From contig OY821741.1 in the NCBI GenBank assembly GCA_963682055.1, positions 27,474,711 through 27,538,710 of the forward strand: a stretch of 64,000 bases of DNA, written 5' to 3'. Below, one piece after another: positions 22,550 to 34,403 of the stretch; position 1 is the stretch's first letter; each line of letters starts with the position of its first letter. A program made the position numbers and the translations under genes. The DNA is from Primula veris (lineage: Eukaryota; Streptophyta; Magnoliopsida; Ericales; Primulaceae). The notes under the pieces were generated by a model, which was not told the DNA's origin, searched no databases, and saw nothing but the letters and a program-made list of their open reading frames with translations.

Positions 22550-23111
22550 CATTTGACCAGAAGTAAATAAGATTTAATTTTTAGCTATTACATGGAATAT
22601 CGGAATCATATGATCATTTACAGAAAGTGTTTTACTGTTGATAACTCTTTTGTAAAAGAGAAAGGGGTAAATGATCAAAATATACGATGGGCTAAACTTA
22701 ATTACCAAAATCTACATGTCTAAACGTTTCTACCCTAACGGTACAACTACGTAACAAATAATTCAAAATTCTACCACAACACAAAAAAACTGCACAACTA
22801 CAAACCATTACAACCACCAACCATCTACCCACTGTCACCACTACTCTGCCGGAGCTTCAATGAGCTCGCTGGAGGTTTGGGAAGGCTCCAGAGGATCTCT
22901 AATGAGGCTCCCACGAGATAATCGAAGGTAAAATGAAGTTTCGAATCACTGCCAGCAACTTTTACGAGGTGTGTGAAGCTCTTAGAAGATGTGTGCTGAG
23001 CTCCAGAGGGTTGCTCAATGCTCCACCAAGTCTCCGCAGAGTTTATCAAAGCTATAATTCCATCGTGCTGACCGAAGAACTGGAACGATGTACGAAGCTC
23101 CAATGAAGATA
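22550..23111. repeat. large inverted repeat, arm A, distal part
   Basis: Reverse complement of about 37468-38045. Homology starts with the CATTT duplication, so the Sirevirus split a once-continuous arm. The inner breakpoint is near 23111, at the block TTCATTGGAGCTTCG on the other strand. Confidence 0.87.
22825..23103 (-). other. 92-codon open frame conserved in both arms
   Basis: A frame without stops and without an ATG start (opens at TTG) that aligns without gaps to 37484-37762, about 79 of 92 residues identical by eye. It contains GQHDGIIALINS and TWWSIEQPSGAQHT. No family recognised. The DNA is rich in GAGCTTC/GAAGCTC words, which alone may keep the frame open. Confidence 0.3.
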
Positions 23112-25347
23112 TTATCTTTATATGTTTCCTTTCAAAGGAAAAGACTAACTCCTACTTTTAAGCTTGTTATTTAGTAGGTATTAAGAAAAGATGATTGGAG
23201 TCAATCAATGCTGAAGTATCACGCAATGCATGGGAAGATTGAAGCCAATCAATAAAGTCAAAAACAATCAAAAGATATTGAAGAATAGAAGATTGTTTTT
23301 ACTTGCTTATATACTTGATAACTTAGCTTGTAAAAGTTTGTGTGTTCTAAATTATAAAAAACCCATTCTTGAGAGAATACACGTGAGATTTTAAAAAGAA
23401 AACAATGGTGGGATGCCATTGATTTATAAGTTATAGTTATAGAGTGGGAGCAATATAGAGATAGGCAGAAAAACCTAGAGGGAATCTGAGAGTTTTTCAT
23501 TAAGACTTGGGTCCTATATTGTAAGCTTTTATAATATCATAATCTGGGTAAGTGCCCCGGAGACGTAGCCTAGTTAGGTGAACTCCGTTGTTAAATGTGC
23601 TTGTGATCTATTTTAAGTACATTTAACTTTTTACAGTTCTGTCCATTTAATACACTTGGTTCCAACTGTGGTTGCAACCTCACTTGGAACCTAACTGCAA
23701 AACTGCAACTAGAACAGCGGATAGGAATTTCAAAAGTCCTCGGTTCTTTTGAAAGGTTCACAATTTTGGGTATTTTTATCACTACATACATGATAAACAC
23801 TTTAAGCATTACTGTTTTGCTCAAACACAAATCCTTACTCTATAGCATGTCCCTTATATGAACAATCTTTAGTATAATGCTCGGGTGAAACTACTAAAGC
23901 TTCTATAGTGTATTTTTATTAAAATCTATAGAAACACACATAAAGGTCTCATTATATTTATATCTTTCATAACTCTCCAGTTATTAACTTGATTGAGATG
24001 TAAAATAAATCTTTGTTATGTCATCCAATTGAAGTTTAGTCACCAAATACCCATTCATTATCTAAATTTTGGTTATTTTATTCTATTGAAGAAATTCTAA
24101 GATTTGGGTTTAATGAGGATTAACAACTTGAGTCCAATTGCTTACCCTAGACAAAGCCGACAAATTATTATTCGGACAAGCGAGTTCTAATATCTGTGTT
24201 GATATAAGTAAATAAGATAAAGCAACGTGTGGGGAAAACCTGACAACTAAGTTTACTAATGAATAACTTCTGCTAGACCACTTTCTAGTTTCTATCATAT
24301 AAGTTTTTTTTTAATTGTTACCAAGCCATTAAGACTTGGGTATTATATGATATAAGTAAGTAAAGTAGATAACCATAATAAACGGGTAAGGGGAGTCGGG
24401 AAACCCGACAACTAATTCAACTAAGGAACAACTTATGCTAAACAACTTTTTATGATTGTGAAGGTGAGAGCGCGGGCTTTACATCATTGTCTTATCAATG
24501 ATAATGTTACAAACGAATCAAAACTACTATTATAATTATTTACCTGTAAAAGGTTCAGACTTTTTGGTTACTTTTTTTTTCCTCGAAGAATATTTTACTT
24601 AATCCCTTACCAGAGAACAAAACAATCATTTAAATCATCGTCGGCAGTTCAGAAACAACATGTTTATGTGTCAACTTGAAGGCCTTCTAAATAAAGGAAA
24701 CAACTTCTCTCTCGACACCCTCAAACGCTAATGAGACAAAAAATATCTTACTCTATCCAATTCATGAGTTGAAAAAGTATTATGATTTACAATCGTAGCA
24801 CCGGGAACAGAAAAAGAGGTAGATGCCATATTCACATGCTTATACTCATCAAGAACGTTCTAATTTCTGAAACCCCTTCCTGTTCTCACATAAGAGATCT
24901 TGCATGTTAACACTAGTACGATACCAAGAGAGCATATTTATTAACCCAAAAAAATGGCAACATTGCATAATAAAGATGAAAAGTGCAAAATGAAACATCA
25001 TTAGGATTATGTAAAATGTCATTACGAATTTCTGAAAAGTTCATAGAGAAATACTAAACAAGGATAACCTTCCCTTAGCAGCTAGAGTTTTAATAATACG
25101 GAGGAAATATTTGTTCACGATGAGTCAAAACACTTTAGCAACATTAGTTAAAATAATAGAGTAGAAGAAAACCCAATGGTATTATTGCTGAAAGAAACCT
25201 TTAAACTCAAAATATCAAAATGTTTTTTTTATGCACTAGGTTTCCGTATTTATCTATGCATTTGTTATTTACCTGCATGGATAAGAAAAGGTATGTGCAT
25301 TAAGATATAAAACCATTAACGAGAAATGCATAACTAAACAATATCCG
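23112..25347. other. spacer without genes; possible copia LTR fragment
   Basis: No supportable ORF. The stretch around 23545-23600 (GTGCCCCGGAGACGTAG, then AACTCCGTTGTTAAA) resembles the U5 part of Tork-type copia LTRs as I recall them, so about 23112-23620 may be an LTR fragment. The rest is AT-rich unassigned DNA. ATCCG at 25343-25347 is the left duplication of element E. Confidence 0.4.
24201..24455. repeat. diverged tandem duplication
   Basis: Two related blocks of about 100 bp (24201-24290 and 24346-24455) share the order ATATAAGTAA, GGGGAAAACCTGACAACTAA / CGGGAAACCCGACAACTAA, then GAAYAACTTMTGCTA. Origin unknown. Confidence 0.5.
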
Positions 25348-27213
25348 TGTAACATCCCGTATTTTTATAAGTGTTTTTAATTAGAAATTAATTTATCCAA
25401 AAACGTTTCATTCAAATTTTACCAAAAACCGGTCACTCGACTAATTTTTAGCCAAAAACCGAAACTCTTCCGAAAAACTTTATTTTAAAAAACCTGTTAC
25501 TAATTTTATAAACAAAAAGGACCTAATAGTTTTGTTTCTAAAGATTTGTTATTATTGAGTAGTATATTAATAATTTTGATTAAAAGTTAACTTTTAGAAC
25601 TTTGGGGACCAAATAGTTCGCTTCCACAAACTTTCTCAAAACAGTTTTTCTAAAGCTCAAATCAGCCCACTTTTAATTCATTAAACCTAAAACAAGAGAA
25701 AAGAGAGAAAAAGAGAGAAAAGAGAGAAAAAGAAGAAGAAGAAGAAGAAGAAGAAACCACCATTAGCGGGTTCTTACCGAAAGCATCTCTTCTACGCTCT
25801 AAGGTAACAGGGGTTATCCATTGCGACTAGACGATGGTGTATGTTAGGATTAAGTTTTACGTTTATTATAAATTGGGGGTTTTTGCCTTTTATATTAACT
25901 ATGTTCTTAAATTGCTAATTGGGGTTATTTGTGGTAATTTTAATTCCATTGTTTCAATTGTAGAAGTTAAGACTTGAGTCATATTAATTTCGAATTAATG
26001 AGATTATGAATGGATTTGCATGTTTTACGAGTCGATTATGAGTTATTATGGTTGTTGATAGAATTGGGTAAAATATAGTTGAATAAAGATGAGTTTTATA
26101 TCACGCATACAAGGTGTTTGTTAAAATGCCTGAATGGAATTTTATGTTGTTAGAGTTGGTTGGCTAGTTGTGAATCTAGTATCTATGCTTATATGCTTAG
26201 TTGAATTGCGTCAAAATGACATATGAGAATGTGTTATTTGCGTGGATTTATATTATTGGCCGAGGCCGTATGAGAATGTGATATTTGCATGGATTTATAT
26301 TATTGGCCGAGGCCTTGTGATTTAGCTGTAGTTGCAATGGTCTCTGTCTCTCCCTAATTCTTGGGACAGAAAACGGCCGAGGGGATAGGAAATGACTCGT
26401 TTTATGGACTGGGGTGAGTGGCGTGAGAGGTCCCAGTGTGCACTATATTTATTTTATTGTTAGCAATGGTCTATGTCTCTCCCTAATTCTGGGGACATAA
26501 GACGGCCGAAGGGATAGGGAATGACTCGTCTTACGGACTGGGACGAGTGGCGTGAGAGGTCCAAGTGCGCACTATAAATCTACTTTTATGTTAGCAATGT
26601 TCTATTTCTCTTCCTAATTCCGGAAACATAAGACGACCGAAGGGATAGAGAATGACCTACCTTACGGACTGGGGTAGGTGGCGTGAGAGGTCCATGTATG
26701 CTATAGATGTGTGTTGAAGTTATTTAATTTATCTCGTTGTAGGATGTTTAATATTTCTTTTTATATGTTGATTATCGTAGTTGTCATTTGTGAATTCTTG
26801 CATTTATGGGATGGAGTGACGGTATTTTGTGGTGCCGTCCCGTCTATGTATGTGCGTGGGACTCACAGTTACAGTTTTGTCTTTCAGGTACAACTTAGGT
26901 TGGCACATTTGGATAGGAGCTATTACAATGCGTCACATGGGTTCTGGGATTTCCCTTTATTTTTACTTAGATCACTTTTGAGGTTGTAGCCTACGGGCAA
27001 TTTACATTCGTTTATTTTCTTTTATAAATTTATCAAACTATCTCATCTTGTAGCCGCGTTTGGCAAACACTTTTATTTATTGATTAATTGTTCTATTAGC
27101 TCGCAAGTCTTTTTCTTTTAAAATTTTAATTTTGTACCAACAGGTTTCTCTTTCTTTTTCTTTAAAAAGGTCATCCCTCGAAGTTCGTGTCCTATGGGTT
27201 TTGGGGTGTGACA
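25348..27213 (+). repeat. 5' LTR of element E
   Basis: 1866 bp, TGTAACATCCCG to GGGGTGTGACA. Contains a short (GAA)n run near 25730-25755 (longer in the partner LTR, 32900-32945), two copies of a block of about 50 bp ending TATTATTGGCCGAG (about 26222-26313) and three copies of a 130-bp unit. Confidence 0.92.
26334..26715 (+). repeat. three 130-bp tandem units inside the E LTR
   Basis: Units start at GCAATGGTCT (26334), 26463 and 26594. Each contains CTCYCCCTAATTC, a GACGGCCGA-like block, AATGACTCGT, TTACGGACTGGG and GGCGTGAGAGGTCC. The units are GC-rich relative to their surroundings. The 3' LTR has the same three at 33524, 33653 and 33784. They probably lie in U3 and may be enhancer-like. 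Confidence 0.85.
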
Positions 27214-27216
27214 AGT

Positions 27217-27228
27217 TGGTATCAGAGC
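27217..27228 (+). other. primer-binding site of element E
   Basis: TGGTATCAGAGC three bases after the 5' LTR; complementary to initiator tRNA-Met. Confidence 0.9.
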
Positions 27229-27865
27229 TAACTAGGTTCTTGTATACTTTGGGACGACGGAAAGATGGGTAACCATTGGACCAAGATCCATCGTATCATT
27301 TTCACAAAACTTTTTCCAAAAACTCAAAACTTTTTCTAAAACGGGGGGTTGCATTTAGCTTAAGACATGTAGCTAGAATTTAGTAATAGTTTATGATAGG
27401 AAAGTCCACATGTGAGGCAAGTTGGGGACAATGAGGACGCTTGTTGATCCCGGCTCGCCAAACTAGTGAATAGACCTTTCGTCGGTATGTGTGAAGGAAT
27501 ACCTTAGCGATGTGGAGTTCTAGAGTATGCGAGGACGCTCGGATGCTTTAGGATAACGTATCGTGATGGGTTATCCCTCGCACTTTTGTGTTGTTTGTAT
27601 GCGTGTGTAGATTGATATAGTGTGTATGAGGTATAAGTTTGCATGTCAAGTAGTAGCGATGTATTATAGTGCGAAAATCGTGTAGTTGATAGTTTTATGT
27701 AGTGCGTTTTCAAATTATTAACTCCTGGGTTAATGAATATTATATGCGGATGGATGTTGTTTGTAATAATATTGTGGACTAAATGATGTAGTTGTGTGAT
27801 ATGCTCCATGTAAGAATTTACAAGTGTTGAGAAATTTTGCGTTTTTGTAATATTATTTTCTGCAG
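27229..27865 (+). other. E leader, non-coding
   Basis: About 640 bases after the primer-binding site. The only long frame is antisense and has no known domain. No gag start was found. Confidence 0.5.
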
Positions 27866-28340
27866 AAAAAAACGATCGGTCGTTTTCCAAAACGATCGGT
27901 CGAATTTTTTCGGACCTCACTGGAAGGATTTGACCAAAAAACGATCGGTCATCTGTAAAAACGATCGGTCGAATTTTTCAGACCTCACTGGACAAAAAAA
28001 CGATCGGTTGTTTTGTCCAAAACGATCGGTCGTGTTCTGGCAATTTTGCTGTTTTCCCGCTATACTTCGAAAGCTCGTAACTTTTTCGTTTTAACTCCGA
28101 TTCTTGTTCCGTTTGAACCGTTGGCTTCGTTTTTCAGTACTCTATCTTTCTGATATTCTGGAATTTACATTTTCAATTTTTGGAAAAGACAAAGCATTAT
28201 ATCATCGAAATAGGGAAATCGTAAAATCATTATTTCATGATCTATTATTGAACCCTTGGTTCAACAAAATGAAAAACGAGCATTTATCATGATTTACATG
28301 TTTTGTGATTATCACGTAATGTGCGGAATGTTTTATTGTA
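27866..28340 (-). repeat. Sirevirus-type LTR fragment inside element E, with CGATCGGTCG cluster
   Basis: Six CGATCGGTCG-like motifs (27870-28033), interleaved with CTCACTGGA blocks, lead into CTTCGAAAGCTCGTAAC and TTGTTCCGTTTGAACCGTTGGCTTCG, the same order as in the Sirevirus LTRs near 6320-6420. GTTCAACA at 28259-28266 and ATAAATGCTCGTTTTT-like sequence just beyond also align with the LTR start, so the fragment reads on the minus strand. It has no counterpart at the other LTR end. Confidence 0.6.
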
Positions 28341-29294
28341 TGATTAGAGGAATTTGATGCCTTTGCAAATTATTATAATATGTTATAAAAAAAATATATA
28401 AATATATATATAAAATACATGTATTAGAATGAGAGAAAAAAAAAAAGATTTGGTTAGATTTTATTAGTTGGAAAAAATGAATGTTTAATTACGTTTTGCG
28501 AGCTCGTTCCTAAATTCATTAGTTTTATAAGTCGTTTGTGCACTTATTTCTTCCTTACAACATGATTCTACTCTTTTAGACATTGAATATAAATTTTTCT
28601 TGGTTAAATTGTAAGCTAGTGTTTTATATATATGTTTCACATTTAGCAACTATTTTCCTTCACTCGATAGAATGATAACCGGGGACTTAGATATTTTAGG
28701 TTCTAAGCTAATTGTCCCTACATGAAGAATCTCGTTTGATACTGTATAATGTAAGACTATACTATAATGTAATACTTAATTTAGTTGAGTTGGTTTGGTG
28801 TCCATATTTAAGAGGAATTACACACAGTTAATTTCATATGTACTAAATTCAAGGTCGATATAAGGGAATTTTAATAGATCTTATTTTTATAAGATTAACT
28901 ATTGAAAACTTAAGAAATATATCTGGTGTAGCATGCCCCTGTACAAGTTAAAATGTTTGAGTTTGTAAACTATTATAAGTGAGACAAAGTTTTTAAAACA
29001 TTTTCTTATTATGTCTATTAATGGTTTGTACGTTAATGAAGTCACTGGTTTGGTATATATAAATAAAAATGTAGTTAACTATTGCGGAGGATTGTAACTA
29101 ACAAACAAAAGGGCATGATAGAATATATTTATTTATTTTATGGATTTTTTTTTTGAGTTGAAGTTTTCGACAGCTATAAGAGAACCTCGATTATGGTAGT
29201 TTCCTTCTAATTTTTGTAATTTAATGTTGTCCATGGATTACCTTTCCGTGCCGACTTTTGCTTAGAGTTTCAATGAAATGATACGTTAGGTTAT
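28080..29294. repeat. inverted duplicate of 62786-64000
   Basis: Each base pairs with position 92080 minus its coordinate over at least 1.2 kb. There is no net indel, and I found no mismatch in the places checked, including 8- and 11-base A/T runs. The 62-aa frame at 28104-28292 recurs exactly at 63976-63788. The true extent beyond 64000 is unknown. Confidence 0.9.
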
Positions 29295-30428
29295 TTTCAA
29301 TTCGTTTGACCACTGTAAAAGATGTTTAAGCTATAATTAGGATCCAAACTTGAGATTTAATTTGTGTTTAAAGTGTTCAAATAATAAGTGAACTAGCATT
29401 ATAGTTGTCCTAGTTATTTGAAGTAAATCTCTTTGGTCGGATTAGTTGCAAAGTTTCAACAGGTCTTGCACTTTGATTGAGAGCATGTATTACATGTGAA
29501 TTTGGAGTGGTATTTTGGGACTAAATATAAATTATTAGGTTTTGCGCTTCTTATTAATTAAAGATTGTTTTGTTTAAGAGAACATGGTATAAAGGGAGAT
29601 TGGTATTATTTTTGGGTGGTGGTCTAAATGCTAAAACTGGATTGTTTGATAAATTAGAAACAAAATGCAATGTTAGGACGGTTAGGACTATTATTATTAT
29701 TATTTTATCAGAGCGTGCAGCGGAAGCACATGAAATAGATATAGATGTATAAATAATAAATGTTTCGGAAAACGATATGGAAACAAGTTTTGGAATAGGT
29801 TTGGTTATCTTACGGTATCAATATCAATAATAGTTGTTTGAATTTGAACCATCCCAGAGGTTAATTATCAGTTCAAGGAAAAACATGGTAGGAACAATTT
29901 TTTATTTTTTTTTACCAATTAAAAGATTAGCTTACCTCATGTGTTTTGCTTTCATGGTGTACACTTTGTTATTAACATTGATGATGACTAAAATCAGAAT
30001 TTGGACTAGGAATTATATAGATAGGAGTTATAGAGTTTTGGAATTATGATTGATGAGAGTTATAGAATTTGGTAATTAATGAGATAATAAACGATCGGAA
30101 GTGGTAAAAGTTTGACCTTAAGAATTTACGTTAGTATTTTTCCATCATAATTTTTCAAGTTTCACAAGGATAATGATGATATTATTATTAGTAATTTTAA
30201 TCTCAAATGAGTTTTCAAGATACCTTTTATTATACTTCTTTTATATAGTTTATGCTACATGCACACACAAGTAACTGTTTTGGAGACCGGTTGGTTAAAG
30301 AAATTATGTGAGCTGATTTAATCACGTCTAAGAAAGCATATATAATATTATTCGGAAACATTATCTTTTTTTTTCAAGTTATTAAAGAAATAAAGTTTCG
30401 GGACGAAACTTCTTTAAGTGGTGGAGAG
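28341..30428 (+). other. non-coding interior of a D-family element
   Basis: No coding capacity. Short blocks such as TATCAGAGCGTGCAGC...AAATAGATATAGATG (29706-29749) match the interior of element D near 60598-60640. It ends in TTTCGGGACGAAACTTCTTT and a purine run (30395-30428) just before a D-type LTR. Confidence 0.55.
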
Positions 30429-32150
30429 TGTAAAATCACGTATTTTAATTTAAAATATTTATATAGTTTATTTATTCTTCTAAATAATTACTCATGTGAC
30501 TATTTTATTTTCATAAGTAAGAATACTAATGTTTAGTTGTTTAAGTGATTTAAGGACCTTACGGTTACACGTTATCAACTCTATAGAGTTTTAAAGGATT
30601 TAGAGGTATTTAATTGGTAAAATAATTTACCATGGATTGATACGTGGTAGTACTTTTAGGGATTAGCTGGTAAGAATTGGGCCTAGTAATTATGTAATTT
30701 ACTTCGGTTAGAAATATTGAATTGTATAAACGTATGATTAGGAATAATGGTGTAAGTTATAGGTCTTTGAATGCCTCACTAAGATGATTAATGACATGAT
30801 TTGATTGTATTCATATATAAAACAAATGCCTTGTCTGAAGAGTAAATGTCAATTAAGAATAGTAAATATTATCTTGAGGTTTCTATAACGAGATGTTTGT
30901 ATTTATTCCTATAACTACTATGCGTGGAATATTTAAGGAGAAATAATGTTACATGTATTCAAAGGGTTTCTGTTGCTAGTAATTTATTAAGGAGGTAACC
31001 TTGCATGAGAAATTGAAACGGAAGTAATAAATTGGTATAGAATTCTAGTATAAATGCTAAGCCAATTGTCATGTCATATACACGTCCCTCTAATGAATTC
31101 TTCCTTGTTAATATAGATATATACACTAGTGCAAATAAATAAATAAAAAGCTAGGTAGCATTTTCCTGATTAGATTCTATACTCCTTTACTGTATTAAAA
31201 TTATATGTATGTAACGAAAGTATACAAAGATGAGAGAATTAAAGTCATATGTTGAGCAAGGCAAAAGGTTTAGCGGAAAGCCAAGCACTAGATTATTCGT
31301 TGTAGAAATGTTTCTGTTCTTTCGGATTAATATTAGGTGAGTGGGTTTTGTCTTGCTATTATAAATATTCCGTTGCAACTTTTGATAATATTTTACAGGC
31401 TCATGGGTATTATTTTTCAAGTACTATTTATATATGGAAACATTGTTTTTTATATTGTTATGAAAACAAAGTAAATAAAAGAAAGAAAAGAATGAAAAAG
31501 AAGAAGTGATTTATATACAATGGATCTGTATAAAGAGAACTAGTTTATATCTTATAAAGATAAAGGTTATATACAGTGTATCTGTATAAGGTTTCTAAAT
31601 TTATTATTTTATGATTTGCTTACGATTTGTATTTGGGATCTTGAGAATAAGTCCAACGGAGAATCCCGAATAAGGGGAAGAGGAAAGTGCAACTAAACGA
31701 AAGAGTTTAGTTCTCAACGGTTAACTTAGCGATTGTACATAGTTTTGTTAACCAGAACGTTTTAAGGAATAGACTCAGCCGTCATGCTGTGGTGACCTTA
31801 ATTACGTAGTGCACGTATGGTTTATACACCTGAGAAAAAGATCGACGGTAAAGAGATTGAGGAAGTCAATCGGGTTTGATACTCTAAAATATACATGGTA
31901 TCATTTTGTTTTTATCATAAAAAGAAAGAAAAAGATTTTATTATTACTATTGCGATTACATTTTTATTTTAGTTGTAAGAGATTAACTTCCTGTAATGAA
32001 CGTAATTTTCGAGATTCTATTTAATGAAGCTTTTGCTAGAAATTTGAGCTTATTTAATGAGTTATTTAGCGAGTGTTTAATAATTATTTCATTTAGGCTT
32101 TGTTTAGCACGTGCCGCCACACGTGTTATTCAGCCGTGTGACACCCCCGG
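30429..32150 (+). repeat. D-type LTR nested in element E
   Basis: Starts TGTAAAATCACG after a purine tract and matches the 56674-58796 LTR in long blocks. The clearest runs from AACGTTTTAAGGAATAGACT to AAGATCGACGGTAAAGAG (31757-31855); another is TAGCACGTGCCGCCACACG near 32107. The exact LTR end is lost near 32150, with CCCGGGTCTGGG instead of the D ending. Confidence 0.75.
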
Positions 32151-32500
32151 GTCTGGGTTGAGAGTTTATTTTATTTGAGTTTAGTTTACTAGAAAGACCG
32201 TATTTTGAGTGTTGTAGACGTTGTGGAGTTGTTGAGGTAGAAACATGTCATCTTTGCTTACTTTATTGTCTTTTATTCAATTAGATATTATATACAGACG
32301 GTTACTTGATTTGATGTTCTTACATGTTGGTCATTTTCTGGAGTTATGGATTGTGGAGTTGTTATGGGTTGTGAACCCTGTGTATTTTATTTCTTAAATT
32401 ATGACACGAATTGTACATTTAAATTCTTACGGTTTTGTTTATATAAGTTTATCATTTCTGGGTATAGTTGTTTAGAGAGGAAATTTCGGGACGAAATTCT

Positions 32501-32516
32501 TTTAAGGAGGGTTAGT
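32501..32516 (+). other. polypurine tract of element E
   Basis: TTTAAGGAGGGTTAGT directly before the 3' LTR, preceded by TTTCGGGACGAAATTC, as in Tekay-like gypsy elements. Confidence 0.8.
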
Positions 32517-34403
32517 TGTAACATCCCGTATTTTCATAAGTGTTTTTGATTAGAAATTAATTTATCCAAAAACGTTTCATTCAAATTTTACCAAAAACCG
32601 GTCACTCGACTAATTTTTAGCTAAAAACCGAAACTCCTCCGAAAAACTTTATTTTAAAAAACCTGTTACTAATTTTATAAACAAAAAGGACCCAATAGTT
32701 TTGTTTCTAAAGATTTGTTATTATTGAGTAGTATATTAATAATTTTGATTAAAAGTTAACTTTTAGAACTTTGGGGACCAAATAGTTCGCTTCCACAAAC
32801 TTTCTCAAAACAGTTTTTCTAAAGCTCAAATCAGCCCACTTTTAATTCATTAAACCTAAAACAAGAGAAAAGAGAGAAAAAGAGAGAAAAGAGAGAAAAA
32901 GAAGAAGAAGAAGAAGAAGAAGAAGAAGAAGAAGAAGAAGAAGAAACCACCATTAGCGGGTTCTTACCGAAAGCATCTCTTCTACGTTCTAAGGTAACAG
33001 GGGTTATCCATTGCGACTAGACGAGGGTGTATGTTAGGATTAAGTTTTACGTTTATTATAAATTGGGGGTTTTTGTCTTTTATATTAACTATGTTCTTAA
33101 ATTGCTAATTGGGGTTATTTGTGGTAATTTTAATTCCATTGTTTCAATTGTAGAAGTTGAGACTTGAGTCATATTAATTTCGAATTAATGAGATTATGAA
33201 TGGATTTGCATGTTTTACGAGTCGATTATGAGTTATTATGGTTGTTGATAGAATTGGGTAAAATATTGTTGAATAAAGATGAGTTTTATATCGCGCATAT
33301 AAGGTGTTTGTTAAAATGCCTGAATGGAATTTTATGTTGTTAGAGTTGGTTGGCTAATTGTGAATCTAGTATCTATGCTTATATGCTTAGTTGAATTGCG
33401 TCAATGTGACGTATGAGAATGTGTTATTTGCGTGGATTTATATTATTGGCCGAGTCCGTATGAGAATGTGATATTTGCATGGATTTATATTATTGGCTGA
33501 GGCCTTGTGATTTAGCTGTAGTGGCAATGGTCTCTGTCTCTCCCTAATTCCGAGGACAGAAGACGGCCGAGGGGATAGGGAATGACTCGTCTTACGGACT
33601 GGGGCGAGTGGCGTGAGAGGTCCCAGTGTGCACTATATTTATTTTATTGTTACCAATGGTCTATGTCTCTTCCTAATTCCGGGGACATAAGACGGCCGAA
33701 AGGATAGAGAATGACTCATCTTACGGACTGGGACGAGTGGCGTGAGAGGTCCAAGTGCGCACTATAAATCTACTTTTATGTTAGCAATGGTCTATGTCTC
33801 TCCCTAATTCCGGGGATATAAGACGGCCGAAAGGATAGGGAATGACCTACCTTACGGACTGGGATAGGTGACGTGAGAGGTCCATGTATGCTATAGATGT
33901 GTGTTGAAGTTATTTAATTTACCTTGTTGTAGGATGTTTAATATTTCTTTTTATATGTTGATTATCGTAGTTGTCGTTTGTGAGTTCTTGCATTTATGAG
34001 ATGGAGTAACGGTATTTTGTGGTGCCGTCCCGTCTATGTATGTGCGTGGGACTCACCGTTACAGTTTTGTCTTTCAGGTACAACTTAGGTTGGCACATTT
34101 GGAAAGGAGCTATTACAATGCGTCACATGGGTTCGGGGCTTTCGCTTTATTTTTACTTAGATCACTTTTGAGGTTTTAGCCTACGGGAAATTTACATTTG
34201 TTTATTTTCTTTTATAAATTTATCAAACTATCTCATCTTGTAGCCGCGTTTGGCAAACACTTTTATTTATTGATTAATTGTTCCATTAGCTCGCAAGTCT
34301 TTTTCTTTTAAAATTTTAATTTTGTACCAATAAGTTTCTGTTTCTTTTTGTTTAAAAAGGTCATCCCTCAAAGTTTGTGTCCTACGGATTTTGGGGTGTG
34401 ATA
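32517..34403 (+). repeat. 3' LTR of element E
   Basis: 1887 bp, same content as the 5' LTR with a few percent substitutions by eye and a longer GAA run. Ends GTGTGATA where the 5' LTR has GTGTGACA. Confidence 0.92.

Larger units (their letters stand above)
25348..34403 (+). mobile_element. non-autonomous gypsy-type LTR element E, coding-free, 9.1 kb
   Basis: Two direct LTRs (25348-27213 and 32517-34403) with perfect ATCCG duplications outside (25343-25347 and 34404-34408), a primer-binding site TGGTATCAGAGC (27217-27228) and a purine tract before the 3' LTR. The TGTAACATCCCG start and the GGGACGAAATTC...AAGGAGG run are typical of Tekay/Del-like gypsy elements. The 5.3-kb interior has no gag, protease, RT or integrase. 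It contains a Sirevirus-type LTR piece and an LTR of the D family, so it is a large-retrotransposon-derivative-like composite. Confidence 0.9.

Noticed and set aside
23112..25347. A host gene between arm A and element E
   Set aside because: Longest frames are short, AT-rich and without domains, splice pattern or codon bias.
27217..27228. TGGTATCAGAGC as part of a tRNA-Met gene
   Set aside because: Only the short primer-binding stretch is present, at the LTR edge; no cloverleaf around it here or at 58802.
28104..28292. Identical 62-aa ORF also at 63788-63976
   Set aside because: Identity follows from the DNA inversion duplication; the frame overlaps LTR sequence and has no known domain.
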